A stretch of 22,240 nucleotides of DNA from PALSA-1296 sp038322815 (GTDB lineage: Bacteria; Bacteroidota; Ignavibacteria; Palsa-1295). The stretch lies in assembly GCA_038322815.1 (NCBI GenBank), contig JBBQGG010000052.1, positions 1-22,240 of the forward strand, given 5' to 3'. Every line of letters starts with the position of its first letter. Within the stretch, counting starts at the first letter, position 1. The translations under genes and the position numbers were made by a program. The notes under the pieces are model-generated. The model saw nothing but the letters and a program-made list of their open reading frames with translations. It did no database searches and was not told where the DNA came from. Below, in pieces: positions 13,153-20,695 of the stretch.

Positions 13153-14391
13153 TTATTCCCATCTCAATGCCTCTGCAGGTCTTGTCATAGCTGCTCTTCG
13201 CGAGGGCATGAAAGATGCAACCACAACAAGCAACATTGCTCCAATACTTACTACGATAAAATCCTGCCATCGAAGATCTACGGGGAGCGCGGGTATGATA
13301 TAGACACTTGTGTCAAGTGTGAAAAATCCAAATTCCTGCTGCGCCCAAACTACTGCAAATCCTATCACGCATCCTGCTACAGTGCCGATCAAGCCTGTAA
13401 GCAATCCCTGATAGAGATAAATACGTTGAATGTTTTTCTTTTCAGCTCCGAGAGCAACAAGTAATCCAATATCTCTCCGTTTCTCAAAAACCGTCAGGGT
13501 CAATGCGCTAAAAATACTAAAAGATGCAACAGCGACAATGAGAATTAAAATAATATAAGCGATCCACCTTTCCATCTCCATTACGTTATATAGATCGGTA
13601 TGAAGATCGTACCAGGTATCTATATGATATTTTGAAGTATCGATAAGGGAAGTCAGTTGAGTCTTTACATTCGGTGCGTCGTTAATTGAATTCAGCCGTA
13701 ATTCTAATGTTGTTGCAGATCCTTCGGGTATATCAAAAAGATCACGAGCGACATTCAAGCTTGTATAGGCATTGGTGGCATCGTAATCACGATTATTAGC
13801 AGCAAAAATTCCGCGGACTACCAGTAACCTCGTTTTTGGAATTACCGGTTCGGTAAGTATTCGCTCCATTCCGATCGGACTGAAAACCTGTAGCGTATCG
13901 CCGATGACAATTGCAAGATTATCTGCCATAAGCTGACCAACGATGATGCTGGAGTCATCGAGAATTACTTTGCCGGATTGAATACTTTCACCCAGACCGG
14001 AGACTTTTTTTACATCTTCTTGTGCAATGCCGGTAAGTAACACAACTTTAGGAAGCGTATAATGCACGAGTACAGCCTTTTGTTTTAATACCGGAGCCAA
14101 AGAGCGTACTTCCGGTAGTTTGCTGACTTCTTTCGATAGACTTGGGATGTTTGAAATTACTTTTACTGAAGAATCTGAATTAATATTAGCCGTGATTCGG
14201 ATATGAGGATCGAAACTTACAAGAATACCTGTAACGACTCCCGAAAATCCATTAAAAACGGAAAGTACACAAATTAGCGCGGCAACTCCGACCATGATTC
14301 CAAGAGCGGAGAGAATACTGATGATGGTGATAAAACTTTGTGATCGCCTGGTTAGCGCATAACGCTTGGCGAGGAATAATTCGTATCGCAT
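13153..14391 (-). CDS. LolC/LolE-like FtsX-family permease
   Basis: A 412-residue inner-membrane permease. It starts in the typical LolC/E way: MRYELFLAKRYALTRRSQSF, then a first membrane helix (about 21-48, with SILSALGIMVGVAALICVLS and VFNGFSG). A periplasmic domain of about 230 residues follows, then three helices near the C-terminus (about 282-308, 330-352, 377-398), the FtsX arrangement. ERWIAYIILILIVAVASFSI and EKRRDIGLLVALGAEKKNI are family hallmarks; the end is SRRAAMTRPAEALRWE. With the LolD-like ATPase it should form a lipoprotein-extraction complex. Only one permease gene is present here, so it probably works as a homodimer, as in LolF-type systems. The ATG at 14391 is the natural start. 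Confidence 0.9.
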   Translation of the reverse strand: MRYELFLAKRYALTRRSQSFITIISILSALGIMVGVAALICVLSVFNGFSGVVTGILVSFDPHIRITANINSDSSVKVISNIPSLSKEVSKLPEVRSLAPVLKQKAVLVHYTLPKVVLLTGIAQEDVKKVSGLGESIQSGKVILDDSSIIVGQLMADNLAIVIGDTLQVFSPIGMERILTEPVIPKTRLLVVRGIFAANNRDYDATNAYTSLNVARDLFDIPEGSATTLELRLNSINDAPNVKTQLTSLIDTSKYHIDTWYDLHTDLYNVMEMERWIAYIILILIVAVASFSIFSALTLTVFEKRRDIGLLVALGAEKKNIQRIYLYQGLLTGLIGTVAGCVIGFAVVWAQQEFGFFTLDTSVYIIPALPVDLRWQDFIVVSIGAMLLVVVASFMPSRRAAMTRPAEALRWE

Positions 14392-14429
14392 TACGGCAAA
14401 GTTACGGAATATTTAAGGTCTTTTAATAG

Positions 14430-14472
14430 TGTGATTGCGAGGAGGTCCCCTTTAGCATGACGAATCTCGCCT
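14430..14472. repeat. Degenerate half copy of the palindromic repeat
   Basis: TGTGATTGCGAGGAGG, then CCCTTTAGCATGACGAA and TCTCGCC, aligns with the reverse complement of the right arm of copy 3 (TTGCGAGAAGGGCTTTAGC, GCGACGAAGCAATCTCC), with a few substitutions and a small deletion. The partner arm is absent. It lies between the permease gene and the next gene upstream on the same strand. Confidence 0.65.
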
Positions 14473-14483
14473 GAAATGATCGA

Positions 14484-14954
14484 TTAAAATTTACTCAAAG
14501 CGATCGTCACATATTGAGTTTCGTCGATAGCCTTAACAGAAATAGATTGATTGATCCCTTCCCATCGCATTTCGTGGATGGAGTTTGATGTTTGAACGTC
14601 CGGAGGTCCGTACGAATTAAAAAGTTCTCCGGATAATTGTTCATATATTTGTTTAGTTTCCACTTCGTTATGTGTAGGTGTTACGAAGCTAACCTGAGAT
14701 ACGAAACCCTTATCATAAGCGATCCGAAATTCACCTTTCCTACCCAGATAGCTGCCAGAGCATTTTACAATACCAACACCATTGCTCCACATGAGAGTAT
14801 CGATCTTGCCGGGAATATGTGAACTCACTAATATTCCGTCAAGGCCAGGAGTTAGTCCTAATATTGAAACGCTATCGATATCAGGGCGCGAGAATGAATA
14901 GCTCTTCGCTGCCGGCAATACACCTAAGAATAAAAGAAATACAATTATCTTCAT
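14484..14954 (-). CDS. Secreted protein of unknown function
   Basis: A 156-residue protein that I do not recognise. The start is taken at ATG 14954, which gives a clean signal peptide (MKIIVFLLFLGVLPAAKSYS). The open frame continues upstream to 15065, but that stretch crosses a strong terminator (14971-15007) and would place 37 odd residues before the signal peptide. The mature part is about 135 residues with SVSILGLTPGLDGILVSSHI, DTLMWSNGVGIVKCSGSYLG and a C-terminal AIDETQYVTIALSKF, mostly predicted beta strand; it has a single Cys. Probably periplasmic. It is separated from the Lol-type permease by about 90 bases with a half repeat. Confidence 0.65.
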   Translation of the reverse strand: MKIIVFLLFLGVLPAAKSYSFSRPDIDSVSILGLTPGLDGILVSSHIPGKIDTLMWSNGVGIVKCSGSYLGRKGEFRIAYDKGFVSQVSFVTPTHNEVETKQIYEQLSGELFNSYGPPDVQTSNSIHEMRWEGINQSISVKAIDETQYVTIALSKF

Positions 14955-14970
14955 GATAGACAAACAAATT

Positions 14971-15007
14971 CTTTTTAAAAAACAAGCCGGGACAAAAGTC
15001 CCGGCTT
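14971..15007 (-). terminator. Terminator of the cysteine dioxygenase operon
   Basis: On the minus strand AAGCCGGGAC (15007-14998) / GTCCCGGCTT (14993-14984) is a 10-bp perfect stem with a TTTT loop, followed by GTTTTTTAAAAAG. It lies about 128 bases after the end of the 15135 gene and 30 bases before the next start, so it separates the two minus-strand units. Confidence 0.9.
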
Positions 15008-15134
15008 TCCCACACTGAGCATACGATCTTATGAAACTAATACTTTCCCCACAAAACAAAAGCATCAGTCAAAAGACGTCGCTCCTTAATTAATACGAGT
15101 GGAGAATTCTTTTGGATTTAAATACCTCAGTAAT

Positions 15135-15731
15135 TTACTTGTATTCCAAAAGTTTTATACTTCCTGCAATTTCTCGATAATAGCTGATCTTCTTTCTGTA
15201 TTCCTCTGATTTTAATGGCATTGTCAGGAGAACTAAAGATTTTTTTCCGACGACGGCATTGATGTATTCCAGGTGATCAGAAAATTTAGCGAGAAGTTCG
15301 TAACGGGCGATCACTCCTGAACTATCCCTTGATTTAGAATCTGTTATTTGATCATTTAAAGGACGGAGCGCAATGCCTCTATTTCCGTAACTTTCCCGAA
15401 TAGAGTTTTTTAATACATTCCATTTTATGCTGTCAAACCCTTTTGACTCATACCGTTGCATAAGCAAGGATGCAATCTTTGTTGAATCATAAGGATCGGT
15501 GACTAGTAATTGATAAATGTGTTCGATTGAATCATCTGTTTCTTCAGCTTGCCATCCGGGATTTATGTCGATAGAGATCTTTGCAAGTTCAGCATCGAAC
15601 TCTCTGCGAAGTCCGGGGATAACTACTGATGTACGTGCCTTATGAACTACCTTCTTCTGCTGAGCAAAACTGTAATCAATTAAAAGAGTTACAGTAATTA
15701 CGGTTATAAGGAAAAATACTTTCTCACGCAT
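15135..15731 (-). CDS. Secreted protein of unknown function after cysteine dioxygenase
   Basis: A 198-residue exported protein without a family I can name. Signal peptide MREKVFFLITVITVTLLIDY with cleavage near SFAQQ. The mature part contains DAELAKISIDINPGWQAEET, an acidic stretch, IYQLLVTDPYDSTKIASLLM and RYELLAKFSDHLEYINAVVG, then KSLVLLTMPLKSEEYRKKIS, and ends in SIKLLEYK; the alternation of strand and helix with 'sLVLLTMP...EEY' resembles small periplasmic proteins of the PsbP/DUF-type fold that carry a terminal helix, but this is a weak likeness. Its start overlaps the end of the dioxygenase gene by 8 bases, so translation is coupled. A terminator follows. Confidence 0.6.
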   Translation of the reverse strand: MREKVFFLITVITVTLLIDYSFAQQKKVVHKARTSVVIPGLRREFDAELAKISIDINPGWQAEETDDSIEHIYQLLVTDPYDSTKIASLLMQRYESKGFDSIKWNVLKNSIRESYGNRGIALRPLNDQITDSKSRDSSGVIARYELLAKFSDHLEYINAVVGKKSLVLLTMPLKSEEYRKKISYYREIAGSIKLLEYK

Positions 15732-16314
15732 GAGTCATTTTTGCCCGTACTGTATTCTGAAATACAAACTTTCCTTTTTCATGCTTGACGATCTTTTCCT
15801 GCTCAGTCGGGATTAGTGCAGGGTAATCATCTGTCACGTGATAAATATCACCGCTTTTTAGATCAAAAACTCGAACATCCCATGTAGGTGGAGAGTAGAT
15901 ATGCAGACCAATATAAGGTTCATCAGAAGATATATTTTGCAGGGAGTGAATCATTCCGCTTTCCAGACGGGCAGATTCATTTTTCTTCATTGTCCCATGC
16001 TCGATAAGATCAAGGAATCCATCATGCATCTGATAACGGAAATGTTCTATTTCTCCGCTATATGAGTACACGATCCCGACTGCATCTCCATGATCGTGTG
16101 CATCGCACCAGCCGCCTTTGGGCCAACAACCGATAATAACTTCAAACTTATCATCTAAATGCAGCATTGTCCGTCCATAGGGGAGTTCCGCTTTCGAAAT
16201 AGCAATGATTTCCTCGCGCGATGGAAGATGCCCTTCTAGTATTCGCTCTAATGATTCTATAGAAAGATCTTTTGAGCTTGCAAGAGCTTCCAGCAATGAG
16301 TCTATGCTATTCAT
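15724..16314 (-). CDS. Cysteine dioxygenase type I family (cupin)
   Basis: A 196-residue cupin of the bacterial cysteine dioxygenase family, which oxidises cysteine (or a related thiol such as 3-mercaptopropionate) to the sulfinate using non-haem Fe(II) and O2. Iron ligands are visible as His73 and His75 (WCDAHDHGDAVG) and His123 (GMIHSLQN); Tyr140 in GLHIYSPP corresponds to the catalytic tyrosine of the mammalian enzyme. The position of the mammalian cross-link cysteine is Gly80, as is common in bacterial members, so no Cys-Tyr cofactor is expected. Substrate cannot be fixed from sequence. The start ATG 16314 opens the minus-strand unit, divergent from the large tube-fusion gene; the next gene overlaps it by 8 bases. 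Confidence 0.85.
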   Translation of the reverse strand: MNSIDSLLEALASSKDLSIESLERILEGHLPSREEIIAISKAELPYGRTMLHLDDKFEVIIGCWPKGGWCDAHDHGDAVGIVYSYSGEIEHFRYQMHDGFLDLIEHGTMKKNESARLESGMIHSLQNISSDEPYIGLHIYSPPTWDVRVFDLKSGDIYHVTDDYPALIPTEQEKIVKHEKGKFVFQNTVRAKMTHA

Positions 16315-16389
16315 TCGTTTACTGAGTAAGAAATATAATTCATCTCTTAAATCTTAAATTCCGGAGTTTCATTCCAATAAGCAGAAGTA

Positions 16390-16430
16390 TTTCATAATTT
16401 AGGTCATTTTGCAATTTTTTCATAATTTTG
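16390..16430 (+). promoter_or_regulatory. Candidate promoter region of the tube-fusion gene
   Basis: TAATTTTG (16423-16430) matches the Bacteroidota -7 consensus TAnnTTTG exactly and lies 70 bases before the ATG at 16501. The -33 partner is weak (TTTAGG, 16398-16403, spacer 19). The word TTTCATAATTT occurs twice, 28 bases apart (16390, 16418), which may be a regulatory direct repeat. The intergenic gap to the divergent dioxygenase gene is 186 bases. Confidence 0.3.
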
Positions 16431-16500
16431 TCACAGATCGTTTTGATGAAACGTCTTTCAGTGGGGGATTGTACTAATACACCATTTATACTTTGATGCT

Positions 16501-19500
16501 ATGTTGATGAAATACTACCAGAACTTCAAGCAGGCGGCTTTTTTTATAGCCGTATTTATCGTTATTTGCAGTCCTGTAAGAGGGCAAAACACGATTCCTA
16601 ATGTGCAGGCACCTCTTGTCATGCTGAACAGTCCTTCGCCTTATCTTTCAGATTGGCAAAGCCGTGCCAGTACAGCAATCGTAACAGTCATTAATACAGG
16701 AACTGCCTTCCCAAGCAAGATCTGGGTAGAATTCTTCCTCAATGGAAGTCGTGTGGCATATAGTCAGCCTGCGAAGTTGCCCGTCATAACAATAATTCAA
16801 GGCACGAATAATTTTAACGGAGAGCAACTTGTGCCGCTTTCGACAGTTCACTTTGAGAACAGCGTTGATCAAAACACGCAGCGTGCCGGGCGCATACCTG
16901 ACGGACAGGTTTGTCTTATCGTTCACGTGCAAGAACTTGATTCTAAGACCGGAGTTCCGACAGGTAGGGAATCCGTAAGCAATCCTGAAACAGGTTGTTC
17001 GATAATTTTTAGTTATTCACCCCCTCAACTTATTTTACCTTTCGATAAATCAGAGTTATGCAAACTTGGAATTAATAATGTTGTTGAAAAGAACAATGGT
17101 CAGCCGATGCCGCTTTTTCAATGGACTCCTATTGTTCCTGCTCCTCCATCTGAACTTCAGCCTGTGCGCTACCATTTTGCTATCTACGAAGTGCTGCCTG
17201 GGCAATCAGCGATCGCAGCTTTCCGGGGTGGCCGTTCGGTTTTCGAAACAGGTAACACTTCACTGCCTGATCTGCTTAATCTGACGAACCTTCTTTGGCC
17301 CACACAATATTTTTTGCCTGAAAAAGGGAAGACGTATGTTTGGAGTGTTCGGGCACTCGATTCTCACGGGAATCCTTTTGTGCTGACCAATGATGGTTGG
17401 GCAACGCCTTTCACTTTCACTGTTACGCCGAATTGCGATCAAAGCGCGAACAATGGAACAGTGTTAGAAGGACTTACTATTGCTCCACGAGTACTCGATT
17501 TTGGTTCGGTAAATGTCGGAACAACTTCCGAAGCTAAAACTATTACGTTAATCAATACTGGTTCAAGCTCTACTGACCTTCAACCTGTAAATATTGCTCA
17601 GATAGCAATGGCTGCCGGATTTTCAATATCGCTTCAGCCCGCATTTCTAACTCTCAATCCGGGAATGGGCACATCAGTTACTGTGGTCTTTAAACCAACA
17701 TCAGTCGGAGCTGCAGATGGTTCAGTGCGTATAGCAGGAAATTCTGCAATAATTTTAAAAGGGCTGGGCACTGAAATTCTTTCGCCGACAATCAAGATAA
17801 AATCGCCGAGCGGAGGAGAGATTCTCATTGCCGGATCACCATTCAAAATACGATTTGATGCTTCTGATAACGATGTACTTTCGAACTATGTCGTACTGTA
17901 TTCGACCGATGGCGGAATAACTTTTTCTAATTCAGGAGTTGCCGATAATACCAGTGCTGTTGCACCGCCGTCGGTGATCTGGAATGTACCTGCCGGTCTG
18001 CAAACATCACAGGCTATTATTAAAATTACCGCGAAGGATAAATCCGGAAATACTATTGAAGCAGTAAGCGGAGTATTTTCGATCGGCGATGCTAAAGGTG
18101 ATAACGGAAATGGCAGCGGCAGTGGATTGAATAATGATCCAAACCAGAATATTAACAATGGTAAAATTACCAATCTCAATGATCTTCGTACTTCTTACCG
18201 GTTCATTCCATTAGGAGCAAAATTTGTTCCAAATAGCCTTACAGAAAACTTGGATTATCTCCTGCCGCAATTTTCAGTTCATGTTCCTGCAGGTCATACT
18301 TGGACAGCAAATGATGAACAGGGAAATCCTCATGATCTTTCTATTCAGATTCCTGAAGAAATGCGTTTCGGAGCGATTCATCCTTCGTTCGAACAAACAC
18401 TTTCAGAATTCACAGGCGGCTCCGCAAAAGATGCAACAAGCCCAGGCGGTGGAATGCCTCATGTTAAAATACAAATGCTCGGAGCGAATGGCGTCGCACA
18501 AGGTTCTGCGATTGATGCTTATTTTAATCCAAAAGAAATATCAGTTGATAAGTCCATTCAGTGGGAGCCGCATAAAAAAAGTGAAGGTGATGCTCCTACA
18601 CTTGAATTTACAGCTGGTCAACCAATGTCTATGTCATGCGAACTAATGTTCGACATGTTTGAAGAAAAAGGATCTGTTGTTCCTATAGTTCACAATCTTG
18701 AAAATCTTGCCGTATCACACGCAACCTGTTCAATCTCTTTTGGCAATTTGCCACCCATAAAGGTAAAGATCGATTCGTTATATTCACGGTATACAATGTT
18801 TCTTCCTGACGGAACTCCGTGCAGGGCAACAGTGCATCTTCGGATTCGTCCAACTGACACATTACCTCCACGAAGTCATAGAGAAGGCGAAGCAGCCCAT
18901 TCTGATCATCAAAGAAACGAAGGGGGTTCGTACATGGCATTATGGGGAGCTTCGCCGGATGCTCTTCCGACAAATGCAGAGCCACTAATGACAGAACTAT
19001 CATCAAAACAAAATGAAGGTATTTTGATCGGTTTATTGCGAAACAATAAATCAAAAAAAGGGACGATCGGCGATACTCATTCAAATCCCATGTATGAAGA
19101 TCGTAAAATGGCTGCGGGGGGCTATCGGTATCGGGTTGATTATAACGGGGGCACAGCTTTTTTCAAATCGGTCAGCGGTTTGGAATCGGAAACCGAAGTA
19201 AGCGAATATCAGGAGGGCGGAAAAAATGACGGTACAAGAAAAGTAATTGGATCTCGTAGATGGCCCAATATCGTTCTTAAGCAAGGTTTTGCAAAGCCGG
19301 AAAATCTCGATATTCTCCGTAAATTTACTGCCGATGCCGGTGAGAAAACATCATCGAACAGAAAAACAATAAGTATTACCGTTTATGACAATGACGGAGC
19401 ACCTGTAAAGAGATATAATTTTTTTGAGTGCTGGCCGGTCAAATGGAAAGGTCCGGAATTAAATGCTTCGAATAATGAAGTATCTATCGAAACTCTTGAG

Positions 19501-20688
19501 ATCGCTCATGAGGGATTAGAAATAGAATCGCTTAGCGGACAGATTCCCCCAAAAATGTTTTCAGGTCAATTCAATTCGGCTAATGGTGCAATATCATCAG
19601 AGGAAAAACGAATGACTTTCGCTCTTCAAACCCAACTGAATGGAATTCCTGCAACAATACTTGTTACCGGATTACTTGAAGCTCCTTCTGATCCGAATGC
19701 TTTTGATCAGGATATTAAAAAATTATCCGGCAAAGCACGTCAACATGCCATACCCGCTGCAGCTATCTTACCCGGCGGAGATTGGACTTCTTCTGCAAGA
19801 TATATCTCCGGAGACGAAAGTTCAAGCTCCTCTTCACGATCAGATGATGACAATAGAGCCTATTCCGGTGGACATTTTGCCCTGACACTGGATGGTAAAA
19901 ATGCAGGCTTCATTGAAAATTTAGAAGGCGGCGATGAGAAAGCCGACGTTGTTGAAGAACCCGGAAAGCCGATTAGTATAGAAATACTTCCGACAAGTCC
20001 CGGCTTATATGATTGGATAAAAGCTTCATTCGATAATAAGCACGGACGCAAAAGTGGCGAACTTCAGGCTGCAGATTTCAAACGCGACATTCGTCAAGTT
20101 CGTGAATTCAGAGATGCGCTTATCACCGAGGTCACTTTTCCTGCTCTTGATGGATCTGCAAAAGATCCGGGCTATATTAAGCTCAAGTTTACTCCTGAGA
20201 TCACACGAAATAAAAAGGGAAGCGGCAAAGTAGAAAATCCTGTTGATGTAAAGCAGAAAATGTTTTTCCCCGGGAATTTTAGAATGACAATTGACGGATT
20301 AGAAAAAGCATGTGCAAAAATATCCAAGGTGGATGCGCTGACAATAAAACAAACAACAGCAACCGATGATATCGGTGATGCAAGAGATTATCAAAGAGAA
20401 CCCGGAAAAATAGATTTTACAAATCTTAGAGTTACTGTTTCAGAAGAATATGCTCATGATTTTTGGGCATGGCATGAAGATTTTGTAATTGAGGGAAATA
20501 ATGATGAGTCAAAGCATAAAAACGGCTCCCTTACTTATCTTGACCCCACACGGAGCAAGGAACTTCTGACTATTAATTTTGAATGTATCGGAATTTCCAA
20601 AGGTACAGCCGAAGCAAGCGAGAATAACTCAGATAAAATCCGCAAAGTAAAATATATTTTGCGCCTGAGGAAAATTGTCTTAAAATAA
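16501..20688 (+). CDS. Giant exported fusion: adhesin-like modules plus CIS/phage tail-tube domains
   Basis: One uninterrupted frame of 1395 residues. Signal peptide 1-28 (FFIAVFIVICSPVRG, then QN). Residues about 30-315 resemble the TANFOR region of surface proteins (SPYLSDW, PDGQVCLIVHVQELD, PQLILPFDKSELC, GKTYVWSVRALD). About 322-425 is choice-of-anchor D-like (APRVLDFGSVNVGTTSEAKT, TSVTVVFKPTSVGAADGSVR); 427-530 is Ig-like (SPSGGEIL, YSTDGGITF). A Gly/Asn linker follows. About 655-785 matches the CIS tube-adaptor domain (FNPKEISVDKSIQW, PTLEFTAGQPMSM, FLPDGTPCRATVHL). About 875-1009 is a gp19-type tail-tube domain (VSGLESETEVSEYQEGG, CWPVKWKGPELNASNNEVSI, ETLEIAHEGL). About 1125-1395 holds two more tube-like modules (HFALTLDGKNAGFIENLEGG, FRDALITEVTFPALDGSAKD; FRMTIDGLEKACAKISKVDA). 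Tube proteins are normally 140-200 residues and cytoplasmic. No injection-system partners are in this window. No T9SS tail is seen, so final location is uncertain. Confidence 0.85.
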   Translation: MLMKYYQNFKQAAFFIAVFIVICSPVRGQNTIPNVQAPLVMLNSPSPYLSDWQSRASTAIVTVINTGTAFPSKIWVEFFLNGSRVAYSQPAKLPVITIIQGTNNFNGEQLVPLSTVHFENSVDQNTQRAGRIPDGQVCLIVHVQELDSKTGVPTGRESVSNPETGCSIIFSYSPPQLILPFDKSELCKLGINNVVEKNNGQPMPLFQWTPIVPAPPSELQPVRYHFAIYEVLPGQSAIAAFRGGRSVFETGNTSLPDLLNLTNLLWPTQYFLPEKGKTYVWSVRALDSHGNPFVLTNDGWATPFTFTVTPNCDQSANNGTVLEGLTIAPRVLDFGSVNVGTTSEAKTITLINTGSSSTDLQPVNIAQIAMAAGFSISLQPAFLTLNPGMGTSVTVVFKPTSVGAADGSVRIAGNSAIILKGLGTEILSPTIKIKSPSGGEILIAGSPFKIRFDASDNDVLSNYVVLYSTDGGITFSNSGVADNTSAVAPPSVIWNVPAGLQTSQAIIKITAKDKSGNTIEAVSGVFSIGDAKGDNGNGSGSGLNNDPNQNINNGKITNLNDLRTSYRFIPLGAKFVPNSLTENLDYLLPQFSVHVPAGHTWTANDEQGNPHDLSIQIPEEMRFGAIHPSFEQTLSEFTGGSAKDATSPGGGMPHVKIQMLGANGVAQGSAIDAYFNPKEISVDKSIQWEPHKKSEGDAPTLEFTAGQPMSMSCELMFDMFEEKGSVVPIVHNLENLAVSHATCSISFGNLPPIKVKIDSLYSRYTMFLPDGTPCRATVHLRIRPTDTLPPRSHREGEAAHSDHQRNEGGSYMALWGASPDALPTNAEPLMTELSSKQNEGILIGLLRNNKSKKGTIGDTHSNPMYEDRKMAAGGYRYRVDYNGGTAFFKSVSGLESETEVSEYQEGGKNDGTRKVIGSRRWPNIVLKQGFAKPENLDILRKFTADAGEKTSSNRKTISITVYDNDGAPVKRYNFFECWPVKWKGPELNASNNEVSIETLEIAHEGLEIESLSGQIPPKMFSGQFNSANGAISSEEKRMTFALQTQLNGIPATILVTGLLEAPSDPNAFDQDIKKLSGKARQHAIPAAAILPGGDWTSSARYISGDESSSSSSRSDDDNRAYSGGHFALTLDGKNAGFIENLEGGDEKADVVEEPGKPISIEILPTSPGLYDWIKASFDNKHGRKSGELQAADFKRDIRQVREFRDALITEVTFPALDGSAKDPGYIKLKFTPEITRNKKGSGKVENPVDVKQKMFFPGNFRMTIDGLEKACAKISKVDALTIKQTTATDDIGDARDYQREPGKIDFTNLRVTVSEEYAHDFWAWHEDFVIEGNNDESKHKNGSLTYLDPTRSKELLTINFECIGISKGTAEASENNSDKIRKVKYILRLRKIVLK

Positions 20689-20695
20689 TTATGGA

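Noticed and set aside
2521..14472. Palindromic repeats as a CRISPR array
   Set aside because: Copies are thousands of bases apart, of unequal length, with no regular spacers or cas genes.
14955..15065. N-terminal extension of the 14484-14954 gene up to 15065
   Set aside because: It crosses a strong minus-strand terminator and adds 37 residues before a clear signal peptide.
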